Assembly (NCBI GenBank): GCA_016200915.1
Contig: JACQDV010000011.1
Location: forward strand, 1-57,334
Length of the DNA: 57,334 nucleotides
Reading direction: 5' to 3'
Origin: Sphingobacteriales bacterium
GTDB taxonomy: Bacteria > Bacteroidota > Bacteroidia > Chitinophagales > Chitinophagaceae
The notes beneath the pieces were generated by a model. It saw only the letters and a list, made by a program, of their open reading frames with translations, was not told where the DNA came from and searched no databases. Of the stretch, positions 8,911 to 18,215 are shown piece after piece (positions within the stretch are counted from its first letter, which is position 1; every line of letters begins with the position of its first letter). A program made the translations under genes and the position numbers.

Positions 8911-9196
8911 CTTTTTATTTTTAATAGTTTCAACTTAGTTTCTAAAATTTATCTTCCAACCCGTACCGTTTTTTAAAATTAAGTTGTAGCTTAATAGTAT
9001 TATTTAAACCTAAATGCATTGTCATGAATAATTACCCCCCCCCCCGCTTGCATTTTTCGCAGTAGTAAAAGTCTGTATTCTTTTATCTATACGTTTAACT
9101 AAACTTATTTAAACTAAAACAACGTATGGATAATAATAAAGCGCCACCTTTTCTCACTTAATAAACTATTACCTGATTAATGTAAAAAGTTAAACT
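8911..9196. other. Gene-free AT-rich stretch with a poly-C tract
   Basis: About 290 bases with no plausible gene on either strand. The only striking element is an uninterrupted run of 11 C at 9035-9045, about 150 bases before the next gene. The rest is AT-rich and presumably carries the promoter of the secreted-protein genes downstream, but no clear TAnnTTTG box was found close to the start. Confidence 0.6.
9035..9045. repeat. Homopolymer run of 11 C
   Basis: Eleven consecutive C residues in otherwise AT-rich intergenic DNA. Such runs are prone to slippage in vivo and also to sequencing length errors, so the exact count is uncertain. Confidence 0.8.
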
Positions 9197-9970
9197 ATGA
9201 GACAAGCCACAATCTATATTTTCCTGTTTTTTGTTTCTTTAATATCAGTAAACAGCCGCTGTCATAAAACCGATGTAAATCCCTGTGCCGGTAAAACCAA
9301 GCCTGACGGAAAGTTTTTAATAAAAGAAATAATAGGCGATACTGCTTTTACAGCCGACACCATTTTTCGTGACAACTATGTGCAGTTTAATGCTGTAAAC
9401 AGTTACGAAACTGTAAGCTGGAAAATAGGCAGCGACCCAAGAACTTTTACCGATTCATCTTTCTACTTAAGTTTTATAACGGCTTTGGGCACACTGCCTG
9501 TAAATTTTACCGGAAAGAAAACAGCCAACCCAACCTGTTTCCCCGGAGATAATGGTATTTATTCTTCCTCTCAAAATTTTACAATAGTGGAGCAGGTAGA
9601 AAAACCTAATGTAACCATTAGCCCACTTGTTGGCCGCTACAAGGGATATTTTACAGATAGCCCCAACGATATTTTTACGGTGAGGATGGAATATTTTGAC
9701 AGTACCAAATATGATGTAACTATGACAGGGAGTAAAAATTTTTACTGGTTCAGTAATTACCCCAATGGTTATGCAAGTACCTTAAATTCAGCATACGCAT
9801 ATCCTGAATTAAAAACTGGTGTACCAATAGAAATGGGGTATAAGTGTTTTCATATTTACCTGCATGACAGCAAATACGAAGGGTATGGATGGCTTTCACA
9901 CGACACGTTATTTATTAACTCGGGGAATAGTTTTGAAGGGAGAAAAAAATTTATTGGAAAACGACTTTAA
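9197..9970 (+). CDS. Secreted protein of unknown function (possible lipoprotein)
   Basis: A 257-residue protein with a hydrophobic N-terminal export signal (about 1-20). A Cys follows at residue 22 (NSRC), but the residues before it do not make a standard lipobox, so lipidation is doubtful. The mature part is rich in Thr, Tyr, Phe and Asn and looks all-beta. The stretch from about residue 140 (PLVGRYKGYF) to the end has the look of a small beta domain. It is followed 11 bases later by the T9SS cargo gene at 9982, so the two are probably cotranscribed. I do not recognise a family. Confidence 0.75.
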   Translation: MRQATIYIFLFFVSLISVNSRCHKTDVNPCAGKTKPDGKFLIKEIIGDTAFTADTIFRDNYVQFNAVNSYETVSWKIGSDPRTFTDSSFYLSFITALGTLPVNFTGKKTANPTCFPGDNGIYSSSQNFTIVEQVEKPNVTISPLVGRYKGYFTDSPNDIFTVRMEYFDSTKYDVTMTGSKNFYWFSNYPNGYASTLNSAYAYPELKTGVPIEMGYKCFHIYLHDSKYEGYGWLSHDTLFINSGNSFEGRKKFIGKRL

Positions 9971-9981
9971 ACTTATTAATC

Positions 9982-12120
9982 ATGAAATCAAAACTGACTT
10001 TATCTTGTTTATTAATTTTTATCAGCTTAACAATTACAGCTCAATATCCCTGTTATAATGCCATAAGCACAAACCCGTTAAACCCTATCAATAATCAATT
10101 GCCCACAAAAAGAAATACCTTTTTTAACTGGCAGGATTCTGTTTACCAGGTACAACCAATAAATAGTACCTGTGTGAGAGGGAGTTTGATGGAATCACCT
10201 TTTTATAAAATTGATAACCTTGAAGACCTAAGGGTTAGTAAGGATATGAAATGGGAAGATGGTTGGGAATTATTAAGAAGAGGTTTTGGACTGACAGAGC
10301 AAAACACACCAACTACCGACCCGGTTCCCCATGTGTATTTAATTTTATATAATAAGTATACTGGAATACTCAGAATTTTATTGAAGGTGTGCCGTGGAGC
10401 AGATTATAATGCAGCAAAAATAACTTTGGAATTTAATTCGTTAACACAAGTAAAAACCGATTTGTTAGAGTTTAACAGGAATAATATATCAGCCTTGGAT
10501 AAAAAATTTTCTGCTACAATATCTGCTGCAGGGAGTAAATATATTAATGATGATACCAAATGGTTTTATGCAGATTTTCCAATGATGTACGACCCCTGTA
10601 CCTGTACTTATAAATCAAAACTTCAAATCAAATCAGTTTTAATTTCCAGTTCCTCAATAAATCTTGAAGGAGGAATAATCGGGGATATTTACACAAAAGA
10701 TGTTGGAGGTAAAGCACAGATACAAAAATCCGGTTCGTTTGGCTGGAAGGATGTTTCAAATTTTGTGAATGGCAAGGTCAGTACTGCATATGGGGCAATA
10801 GATAATTTTGTTACTAAAACAACTGAATTTGGTTCTACAGTTGCAAAAGTGGATACGTTTGGTAAGGCTTCAGCAATATCTAAACTTGGCGAAGCATTAA
10901 AATCAAACGCTTTTTTACAGGCAGGCCTTAAGGCTGTGCCCTGGTTAAAATCAGCCGTAGGCTTGCTTGATATTTTTATAGGTGGTGGTAAATCATCTTC
11001 AACAGGGCCGCAATTAGTACAGCTAATGCCATTAGCTGTTAATCTGACTGCTAAATTTAGTGGAACAATTAATCTTGCAAATCAATATCATGATATCATA
11101 TTTACCAACCCAGGCAGTAAAGATGCCCAATTAGACCCAGATGCATATCCTTACTATAATGAGGTGATGGGAGTTTTTAATTTAATTAAAACACCTGTTG
11201 CGTTTCAAGGTATTAAATATACGATCTGTGAGGATGCAAGAAAAGCATATGCGCCACCAATTACTGAACATTCAATCAGATTTGATGCAGATTCGTTTTA
11301 TTATGTGCTTAACCCAGCAGCAGCAGTAACTGTTCAAAATATGCAAGGTGCCATAATGGTTAAAGCATGGCCCAATACTGCCGACACTCTTAACATGGTA
11401 AATAAAAAAATCAATACTTATTTTTCTGTTTTTAAAGGGAAAGATGCCATTGACAGCACTTATAAATTCAGAACTGATTATTTCGATATGAAGTGTTTGG
11501 ACCGGCAGATATTTAAACATACAGAACCACATTTGAAAGTATTTTGTCAAGTGCCTGGTGATAATAACTGGTCTGTAAAGTATGATACAGTATATTTAAA
11601 ACTCTTAATAAATCTAAAGAGAAATAATGCTACTTCCACCACACAAAATATAGCTGTGGTTTTAACTTACCCGATGAAAACAGTTACTGACGCTGTTCAG
11701 GTTATTACGCCAACATTTGCAACCTGTGATAGTACTATTTTGCCGCCAGCAAGTGCCGCATTTGTAAATAATTTTTGTGCAAGTTCTCTTTATAATAATA
11801 TTAACAGGCAATTAAGGAAACATGTAAAGGATTCTTTAAAAACTATTCAGGTATTAGAGCAAAAGGGAATTGCTGTAAGCCCCAACCCAAATAGTGGTAA
11901 TATGAAATTATTACTGAAGCCGCAAAAAGCGTATTTAACATCCATAAAAATTGTTGATATTTCAGGTAGAATTGTCTATAGAAATAATTTTGGGAAAGTT
12001 AACCTTGCTGATGGATATTCTAATTTCATTAATACTAATCTCGTTAATGGAACTTACCTCTTGGTCGCAACAACTGATCAGGGGTTATTAAAATCAAAAT
12101 TTATTATCCTTAAGCAATAA
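9982..12120 (+). CDS. Large secreted protein with C-terminal T9SS sorting domain
   Basis: A 712-residue protein with a signal peptide (about 1-20) and a typical type A sorting domain at the end (about 630-712): VSPNPNSGNMKL, then IKIVDISGRIVYRN, then LVNGTYLLVATTDQG and a basic tail. This sends it through the type IX system to the cell surface or medium. Residues about 250-340 form an unusual Ala/Gly/Ser/Thr-rich, weakly hydrophobic region (KVSTAYGAIDNFVTKTT, then a GLLDIFIGGGKSSS segment), unlike the polar beta-rich rest. No enzyme motif is recognised. It sits between the secreted protein at 9197 and two small secreted paralogues. Confidence 0.82.
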   Translation: MKSKLTLSCLLIFISLTITAQYPCYNAISTNPLNPINNQLPTKRNTFFNWQDSVYQVQPINSTCVRGSLMESPFYKIDNLEDLRVSKDMKWEDGWELLRRGFGLTEQNTPTTDPVPHVYLILYNKYTGILRILLKVCRGADYNAAKITLEFNSLTQVKTDLLEFNRNNISALDKKFSATISAAGSKYINDDTKWFYADFPMMYDPCTCTYKSKLQIKSVLISSSSINLEGGIIGDIYTKDVGGKAQIQKSGSFGWKDVSNFVNGKVSTAYGAIDNFVTKTTEFGSTVAKVDTFGKASAISKLGEALKSNAFLQAGLKAVPWLKSAVGLLDIFIGGGKSSSTGPQLVQLMPLAVNLTAKFSGTINLANQYHDIIFTNPGSKDAQLDPDAYPYYNEVMGVFNLIKTPVAFQGIKYTICEDARKAYAPPITEHSIRFDADSFYYVLNPAAAVTVQNMQGAIMVKAWPNTADTLNMVNKKINTYFSVFKGKDAIDSTYKFRTDYFDMKCLDRQIFKHTEPHLKVFCQVPGDNNWSVKYDTVYLKLLINLKRNNATSTTQNIAVVLTYPMKTVTDAVQVITPTFATCDSTILPPASAAFVNNFCASSLYNNINRQLRKHVKDSLKTIQVLEQKGIAVSPNPNSGNMKLLLKPQKAYLTSIKIVDISGRIVYRNNFGKVNLADGYSNFINTNLVNGTYLLVATTDQGLLKSKFIILKQ

Positions 12121-12146
12121 GAGAATAAGATTAAAATTTCAGGAAT

Positions 12147-12605
12147 ATGAAGAAAATAAATTTATCCATTTTTTTCCTATGTGCTTTTAACCTCGCTTTT
12201 TCACAGCATGGCAAAACATCATACCTGCTATTAAAAATGGAAGAGTCAACAGAAGACAATCTGTTTAAAAAGAAATTTGTAAGGATTGATGCTGAAAATG
12301 GAAACTTTTATGCAAAGGACATATACAGTCTTCGATTTTTTGATGTTTCAAGGAAAGACAGCAGTTTTAGTTTTTATGATAATACCAAAGATTCAATACC
12401 CACAGTCAGACTTTACAATTATTTTCAAAATAGTACAGAGGCTTTGTCTTTTCTTTCAGGTAAAGGATGGGAGTTAATATCTGTTACTCAGCAAATATCA
12501 TCTTCCTATTCATACGAACGAGACCCGACAGGTAAGTTTACGCTTGTACCAATTATCACATCTAAGCCAATTTATTATTTAAAAAAAGTCATTAATAGCA
12601 ATTAA
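12147..12605 (+). CDS. Small secreted protein, paralogue 1 of a tandem pair (DUF4177-like)
   Basis: A 152-residue protein with a signal peptide (about 1-19, ending AFS). It shares with the next gene the blocks KDIYSLRFF, a YDNTKDSIP-type stretch, YNYFQNSTEALSFLSGKGWEL and a closing PIYYLKKVI. The pattern AL-x-F-x(3)-GKGWEL-x-SV followed by a terminal Y-x-x-K strand resembles the small DUF4177 fold; this is inference. It starts 26 bases after the T9SS gene and may belong to the same transcript, ending at the terminator 25 bases downstream. Confidence 0.8.
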   Translation: MKKINLSIFFLCAFNLAFSQHGKTSYLLLKMEESTEDNLFKKKFVRIDAENGNFYAKDIYSLRFFDVSRKDSSFSFYDNTKDSIPTVRLYNYFQNSTEALSFLSGKGWELISVTQQISSSYSYERDPTGKFTLVPIITSKPIYYLKKVINSN

Positions 12606-12629
12606 TATACTAATCAGTTCCTTAACCGA

Positions 12630-12655
12630 AGTCCCGATATATCTATACCGGGGCT
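12630..12655 (+). terminator. Terminator, CTAATCAG family, copy A
   Basis: The stem AGTCCCG/CGGGGCT (one G-U-type pair) is followed by TCTATTTTT. The leader words ACTAATCAGTTCC and CCGAAG before the stem recur at 13215-13262 and, less closely, at 41454-41499. Confidence 0.8.
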
Positions 12656-12750
12656 TCTATTTTTAACACCGATTTGTCCGCCAATATTTCTTTCCTGTAA
12701 CAAGAAGTTTTAAGTTAGTAATTATTATAAAACTTTAAACAGGTTGGTTT

Positions 12751-13212
12751 ATGAAACATTTTTTTACACTATACTTATTATTTACATGTTCAGCAATCTT
12801 TTCTCAGCAACATCAAAAGCTTACATATTTGGTAATAAGACTGGAGGGATCGTATGATTATTTGCTTCAGAAAAATTTTATTAAAATCAATGCAGAAAGT
12901 AACAATCCCGATGCAAAAGATATCTATCAGCTTCGGTCTTTTGAATCCTCAAAGAAAGCCGTCAATGGTGAATACAAATATTATGATGCTGGAAAAGATA
13001 CCATACCAGCGGATAATATGTATAACTACTTTGCAAATACCACACAAGCCCTGTTATTTATGGCCGGTAAAGGGTGGAGACTCACAGATGTAGTAACAGA
13101 AGTTTTTTCTGCTATTAATAATGAAAGAGATGGTAACGGGGTATATATCCCTGTTTCAAGTGTATTATCAAGGCCGGTTTATTACTTTGAGAAAGTGATT
13201 GACAATAAATAA
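12751..13212 (+). CDS. Small secreted protein, paralogue 2 of a tandem pair (DUF4177-like)
   Basis: A 153-residue protein with a signal peptide (about 1-19). It is clearly homologous to the preceding gene: KDIYQLRSF, YDAGKDTIP, YNYFANTTQALLFMAGKGW and PVYYFEKVI line up without large gaps. The N-terminal and loop regions differ more, so the duplication is not recent. The downstream terminator is also duplicated, meaning the copied unit included gene plus terminator. Function unknown; the context suggests an extracellular role beside the T9SS cargo. Confidence 0.8.
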   Translation: MKHFFTLYLLFTCSAIFSQQHQKLTYLVIRLEGSYDYLLQKNFIKINAESNNPDAKDIYQLRSFESSKKAVNGEYKYYDAGKDTIPADNMYNYFANTTQALLFMAGKGWRLTDVVTEVFSAINNERDGNGVYIPVSSVLSRPVYYFEKVIDNK

Positions 13213-13236
13213 CATACTAATCAGTTCCTTAACTGA

Positions 13237-13262
13237 AGCCCCGATATGTCTATACCGGGGCT
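13237..13262 (+). terminator. Terminator, CTAATCAG family, copy B
   Basis: A perfect 7-bp stem, AGCCCCG/CGGGGCT, is followed by TTTTTATTTTA. The flanking words match copy A closely. It sits between the convergent secreted-protein gene and the M28 peptidase. Confidence 0.8.
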
Positions 13263-13269
13263 TTTTATT

Positions 13270-14820
13270 TTATCTGCCAGAAGGTTTTGGCAATTCTTTT
13301 CTTGGCAATTTCTCATCTCTTTGAGCGGTGTTGTAAACAAATGTTGCTACTACTGTAGCTATTTGTTTCATATCATCGGGAATTAAATGATCATATACAT
13401 CCATATTGGAATGGTGCGTACGGGTATCGTATTCAATTTCATCCTGGATGAACTGAAAACCGGGAATACCTACATCATTAAAAGAAATATGATCTGTTCC
13501 ACCTGTTTTATCAAGCGTTAATGTTTTTGCTCCCATTTCATTAAAAGGTTTGAGCCAGTAAGCAAAAATGCTTTTTACTTTTTCATTACCTTCTAAATAA
13601 ACACCTCTTACTTTACCAGTACCATTATCAATATTAAAATAACCGGAAACTAATTGCTGCTCAGGTTTTAGCGCCATAGTTTTTCTATCGCCAAAATGAT
13701 TAGTAACATAACCACGTGAACCTAACAAACCCTGTTCTTCCCCACTCCATAATGCAATACGAATGGTACGGCGTGGATGAAGATTTAATGCTTTAAAGAT
13801 GCGCATCACTTCCAGCATTACTGCACTACCTGCGGCATTATCAGTAGCTCCTGTTCCTGCATGCCAACTGTCAAGATGAGCGCCTAACATTACAATTTCA
13901 TTTTTCAATTTGGGATCTGTTCCTTTTATTTCACCAATAACATCATATGCTTTTGTTTCGTTACCGGTAAATTGCGATTGAACATCTAATTCCACTTTAG
14001 CAGCAATTCCTTCTTTAGCAAAACGGCTCAGCGTCATAAAATCTTCATAAGCCACAGCCATTTCGAGCATGGCGCCGTTACCATCTTCTTTTGGTGTTCT
14101 TAACCCAGTAGGATTTTGAGCAAACACTGTTCCATCATGGGATGACAAACCAGTAGTTAGCATTGCAATGGCTCCTTCTTTTTCTGCTATTTGTTTTATC
14201 AGTGTGTTTGTACGCTGCATAGCCATAAAACGGGCAAAACGCTGCGAATCATTTTGACGGGTGCTGGTATCTGGTTTGATATTAGCCATTGAATCCAGCT
14301 CTGCATCTGTATATCTTGATGCATCTGCTTTAAAGGATTGTTTATAGATATCTGTTCTGTTAATCAGCACAATTTTGCCAGCCAGCTTGCCGGCATACTT
14401 ATCCAATTCAGTTGAATCTTTTACTGTAACTAAAACAAGTTCTGCATTTACTAAACCGTTGGTTCCTCTTGTCCATGTTTTAGGATAAGCAATAATGGGT
14501 TTATAATAAGGAGCGGTTAAAGCGATATAACTTTTCTTTACTTCCCAGCCTCTTCCAAAATTGCCCCATTCTTCCAATTGAGCATTGTCTGCTCCCCAGC
14601 CCTTTAGTTGATCGATTGCATAATTAGCCGCACGGAACCAGCCGGGACTATTGGTTAATCTCGGTCCGCTAACATCGGTAAGATGATAGACAATATCCAT
14701 TACTTTGGAATTGTTTTTTTCTTCCGCTATGATTTTGTTGATTGTTTCTATATCCACTTTTTCCTGGGCGGATACACTGATGCTGATAAGTGCCAGCACA
14801 GGCAGCAATAGTTTTCTCAT
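13270..14820 (-). CDS. Secreted M28-family metallopeptidase (carboxypeptidase Q-like)
   Basis: A 516-residue exported zinc exopeptidase with a signal peptide at about 1-19. The peptidase fold is interrupted by a protease-associated (PA) insertion at about residues 110-270. The M28 zinc site is complete: His315 and catalytic Asp317 (GAHLDSW), Asp327 (TGATDNAAG), Glu361/Glu362 (SGEEQGL), Asp398 (FNIDNG) and a His at 469-470 (THHSN). Layout and length match plasma glutamate carboxypeptidase/carboxypeptidase Q homologues found across Bacteroidota. It probably trims peptides in the periplasm or outside the cell. It is a single gene in its own transcription unit. Confidence 0.93.
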   Translation of the reverse strand: MRKLLLPVLALISISVSAQEKVDIETINKIIAEEKNNSKVMDIVYHLTDVSGPRLTNSPGWFRAANYAIDQLKGWGADNAQLEEWGNFGRGWEVKKSYIALTAPYYKPIIAYPKTWTRGTNGLVNAELVLVTVKDSTELDKYAGKLAGKIVLINRTDIYKQSFKADASRYTDAELDSMANIKPDTSTRQNDSQRFARFMAMQRTNTLIKQIAEKEGAIAMLTTGLSSHDGTVFAQNPTGLRTPKEDGNGAMLEMAVAYEDFMTLSRFAKEGIAAKVELDVQSQFTGNETKAYDVIGEIKGTDPKLKNEIVMLGAHLDSWHAGTGATDNAAGSAVMLEVMRIFKALNLHPRRTIRIALWSGEEQGLLGSRGYVTNHFGDRKTMALKPEQQLVSGYFNIDNGTGKVRGVYLEGNEKVKSIFAYWLKPFNEMGAKTLTLDKTGGTDHISFNDVGIPGFQFIQDEIEYDTRTHHSNMDVYDHLIPDDMKQIATVVATFVYNTAQRDEKLPRKELPKPSGR

Positions 14821-14918
14821 GTCGTATAAAAATTTTAGAATAAGACGGAAATTAAGTTGCTAAACTTTTGCCACAAAAAAATTATGGATGAATGGTTTTG
14901 TACTGGTCAGACCGGGAC

Positions 14919-14938
14919 GATCAGATCAGATCAGATTA
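14919..14938. repeat. GATCA short tandem repeat
   Basis: Three perfect GATCA units followed by GATTA, between the M28 peptidase start and the ORF6N pseudogene. It is too short to suggest a function. Confidence 0.6.
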
Positions 14939-14982
14939 GACTTCTCTGGAGTAGTTTAAAGGATAAATTAAGCAGCCTGTTT

Positions 14983-15518
14983 TTAATCATAATGTTTAAA
15001 GCCAATTTTATTTCTGGGAGCAGGTTTTGCATCTTTTTCTATAAGTTCTTTGAGTACGGCAAAAATGTTTTCTATATCCTTGCTATTTCCTTTTACTTCT
15101 CTTTCAAGTTTGAATAGCTGCAGTAAAATTTCTTTGTGTGTAAGAGCATACTCCCTCATTTTTGTAAATACCCGTATAATTCTGATGTTAACTTCTATTG
15201 CTATTTTACTGTTTAAAATGCTTGATAACATCGCCACTCCCTGTTCAGTAAATGCCATTGGCATATACCTTGTGCCACCCAACTTGAGGTGCCAATTTGG
15301 CTCCTCAAGTTTTCAAACTCTTTTGGTGTAAGCTCAAACATAAAATCTTTTGGAAACCTGCCTATATTACGTTTTACCTGCCTTTTCAACTGCTTTGTTT
15401 CAACACCATACATTTCTGCAAGGTGCTGGTCTAACATCACTCTTTCATTCCGGATAGCATAAATCTTATTTAGAATTTTTTGCTCGGCTACCAGGGCCTG
15501 TAATTCTTTCTTTGCCAT
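14983..15518 (-). pseudogene. ORF6N-domain protein gene broken by a -1 frameshift
   Basis: Two overlapping frames together give a normal ORF6N DNA-binding-domain protein, a family common in phages and Bacteroidota accessory DNA. The first part (15518 down to about 15280) contains IYAIRNERVMLDQHLAEMYG, then IGRFPKDFMFELT and a SQIGTSSW segment. The second frame resumes GGTRYMPMAFTEQGVAMLSS and runs through a coiled C-terminus to 14983. The join needs one extra G in the minus-strand run TTGGGTGG (plus-strand C run at 15278-15280). It is either a real inactivating deletion or a homopolymer sequencing error. No mobile-element genes adjoin it. Confidence 0.85.
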
Positions 15519-15617
15519 TATACCTGATTTAATTGCAGAATAAAGTTTAAAAAGAGGTATTACACTTTTAAATTTATTGTTATTCAGGAACCTGAAACAA
15601 ATTTTAGGAGGATGCTG

Positions 15618-15815
15618 TCAGTTTTTCTTTGTGACCCCATGCTTCAAATGATCCTCCATAAAAACCAGTAACAAAAAATTACACAGCAAAAAGAAAAAAA
15701 TAGCTGCTTTACCGGGAGTTGTTTCAATGAAACTTTTATCATTGTACCTTATCAATAATGAAAACCAAAAAGCAAATGATAACAGCTGAAAGACAAGGAC
15801 TAACTTTTTAAGCAT
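15618..15815 (-). CDS. Small two-TM membrane protein
   Basis: A 65-residue frame with two hydrophobic segments (about 4-21 and 36-53) separated by a polar loop, and a basic tail ending HGVTKKN. It lies 32 bases after the TonB receptor stop, on the same strand, and could be the last gene of that operon. No family is recognised. Its composition is typical of real small membrane proteins, but only length and context support it. Confidence 0.45.
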   Translation of the reverse strand: MLKKLVLVFQLLSFAFWFSLLIRYNDKSFIETTPGKAAIFFFLLCNFLLLVFMEDHLKHGVTKKN

Positions 15816-15847
15816 ATAAAAGATTTAGAATTTAAAGATAGTGAATC

Positions 15848-18205
15848 CTAAAATTTAAAATTCCATGTTACTGCAGGTATTATGGGGAATAATGAAACCT
15901 GCCTTGCTTCTACTTTTAAATTACCCTGTGTTACACTGCCTGTTTGATCGTAATAAATAAAGTATGGATTCAAACGACTATATGCATTGTAAATGCTGAA
16001 TACCCATTCTGATTTTATTTTTCGTACTTTCTTTGGTTGAGGAGTTAATATAGCTGCCAAATCCATCCGATGATAAGCCGGCAAACGATAAGAATTGATT
16101 TTTCCTACTTCCTGTGTTAACACACCATCAATAAAATAAAATCGTTCAGGCAAAGTGGTAGCGTTGCCTGTTCCATAAACAAATGTGCCCGAGAGTCTCC
16201 ATTTTTTGTTTAGCTGATAAATAGCTACTACACTCATATCATGTCGGCGGTCAAACTTGGCAGGGAATTTATTGCCATAGTTGAGATCAGCAAATTTTCT
16301 CCATGTCCATGATAAAGTATAACCGATCCAACCCGTTAATCTTCCTTTGGTTTTATTGATAAAGAATTCACTTCCATAACTCCATCCTTTGCCAAATACA
16401 AAATCTTCTTCGGCATCTTTTAAAGTATTGGGAGTATAACCTTCCTTATACTCAATCTGGTTTTGCATTTGTTTATAATACAGTTCAACCGAAGTTTCAT
16501 AAGTGTTATTCTCAAAATTTTTAAAGAGCCCAACAGCATATTGCCAGCTGATTTGTGGTTTAACCCTGAAGGTGCTAGGCACCCAAAGATCAGTAGGCAA
16601 TGTTGAACCGGCATTGCTTACTAAATGAATGTATTGATAGTTACGGGCAACTCCTGCTTTGATAGAAGTTGTATTGTTGAATGAATAACGGAAAGTAAGT
16701 CTTGGTTCCAGTCCACCATAAATCTTTACATTTTGTCCTCTTTTATAAACAGTGCTGTCTAATTTATTGCCATTATCATCTCTTGTATAGATCGTATAAG
16801 GGCCTACTTGCTGAAAATAACTTAAGCGAACACCATAATTAATTTTGAATTTGCTGCTCACATCCCAATCATCCAGTACATACACTGCGGCTTCATTGGC
16901 ATATTTCTTTAGTGCATTGTTGGGTTTAAATTCCTGGTCGCCACTTTTACCGCTGCCGGTTGAAGGAATAAATGTGTGATAAGTATATAATGCACCAAAC
17001 TTGATTTGATGATTAGCATAGGGATAATAATCAAAATCAATTTTTGCATTGGCATCTCTTATACCTGATTGCAATTTGAAATCAATCTGGCTTTGCGATC
17101 CATCAAAAGTGAACTGGTAATCATTCCACACTAATGTTGTATTGGCAAAAAGTTTTTGATTGAATACATGATTCCATCTCAGCGTTGCTGTTGCATTTCC
17201 CCATGGGATGCGGGTGCGGAATGAACGTTCAGCATTTTTAAAATCAAATACATCTCTTCCAAAATAACCACTCAGGTACAAACGGTCTTTTTCAGAAAAC
17301 TTATAGTTGACTTTTGCATTGAGATCATAGAAATAATAACCACTTCCATAAAATTTATTGTCTTTTTTGATGGCTGGTTTTATTAAAGCGTCAATATAAG
17401 TACGGCGGGCAGAAATAATAAATGATGCTTTTTCTTTTTTAAGCGGCCCTTGAATAGATAATCTTGAAGCAACCAAACCAATTCCGCCATCTACCGTAAA
17501 CTTTTTATCATTGCCTTCTTTCATAGCAATATCAACAACACTGGATAAACGTCCGCCATAATTGGCTGGCATACTTCCTTTAATGAGAGTGGTATTCTTT
17601 AGCGCATCTGCATTAAAAATCGAGAAGAAACCAAAAAGGTGACCGGTATTATAAACCACTGCATCATCCAACAGAATCAGATTTTGATCAGCACCACCAC
17701 CACGCACATAGAAACCAGCATTCCCCTCTCCTGCATTACGAACTCCCGGCAACAGTTGCAATGTTTTTAATGGATCTATTTCACCGGCAAAAGCAGGTAT
17801 TGTTTTTATTTGCGTAATACTGAGATCAACCTTGCCTAATTGCGCCGTCTTAACATTATTGGTTCTTTTACGGCTTATCACCACTACTTCATCCTGTACA
17901 GCAGTGCGGCTGTTCATTTCAATATTGAAGGTTTTATTTTCTCGTAAATCAATATCAAACTCTTTTGCTTTGTATCCTATAAAGGAACAGGTAATAGTAT
18001 AGGTTCCTTCTTCCAATGTGAGGGAATAATAACCGTATTGATTGGAAGCAATGATCTTGGTTTTGTTTTTTACGGTAATATTAGCTCCTATCAACGTTTC
18101 GCCGGTAAGAGAATCTTTTACAAAGCCACTTATTGTAAAACGGTTTTGTGCAGAGGTAATAAATGAGGTCAGCAGCAAGATTAAAATACCCGTGATAAGG
18201 CGCAT
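15848..18205 (-). CDS. TonB-dependent outer-membrane receptor
   Basis: A 785-residue receptor for active uptake across the outer membrane. The start at 18205 (MRLITGIL) gives a clean signal peptide; the longer frame to 18238 would overlap the upstream gene. Domain order: a carboxypeptidase-regulatory-like domain (about 22-105, SGFVKDSLTGETLIGANITV), a plug (about 110-225, with TLQLLPGVRNAGEGNAGFYV and a RGGGADQN turn), then a 22-strand-type barrel ending in an aromatic residue. No SusD partner follows, so this is not a standard polysaccharide locus; a metal, siderophore or peptide substrate is as likely. It lies 10 bases after the DUF3347 gene, so coupled expression is likely. Confidence 0.93.
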   Translation of the reverse strand: MRLITGILILLLTSFITSAQNRFTISGFVKDSLTGETLIGANITVKNKTKIIASNQYGYYSLTLEEGTYTITCSFIGYKAKEFDIDLRENKTFNIEMNSRTAVQDEVVVISRKRTNNVKTAQLGKVDLSITQIKTIPAFAGEIDPLKTLQLLPGVRNAGEGNAGFYVRGGGADQNLILLDDAVVYNTGHLFGFFSIFNADALKNTTLIKGSMPANYGGRLSSVVDIAMKEGNDKKFTVDGGIGLVASRLSIQGPLKKEKASFIISARRTYIDALIKPAIKKDNKFYGSGYYFYDLNAKVNYKFSEKDRLYLSGYFGRDVFDFKNAERSFRTRIPWGNATATLRWNHVFNQKLFANTTLVWNDYQFTFDGSQSQIDFKLQSGIRDANAKIDFDYYPYANHQIKFGALYTYHTFIPSTGSGKSGDQEFKPNNALKKYANEAAVYVLDDWDVSSKFKINYGVRLSYFQQVGPYTIYTRDDNGNKLDSTVYKRGQNVKIYGGLEPRLTFRYSFNNTTSIKAGVARNYQYIHLVSNAGSTLPTDLWVPSTFRVKPQISWQYAVGLFKNFENNTYETSVELYYKQMQNQIEYKEGYTPNTLKDAEEDFVFGKGWSYGSEFFINKTKGRLTGWIGYTLSWTWRKFADLNYGNKFPAKFDRRHDMSVVAIYQLNKKWRLSGTFVYGTGNATTLPERFYFIDGVLTQEVGKINSYRLPAYHRMDLAAILTPQPKKVRKIKSEWVFSIYNAYSRLNPYFIYYDQTGSVTQGNLKVEARQVSLFPIIPAVTWNFKF

Positions 18206-18215
18206 GGGAACTTTT

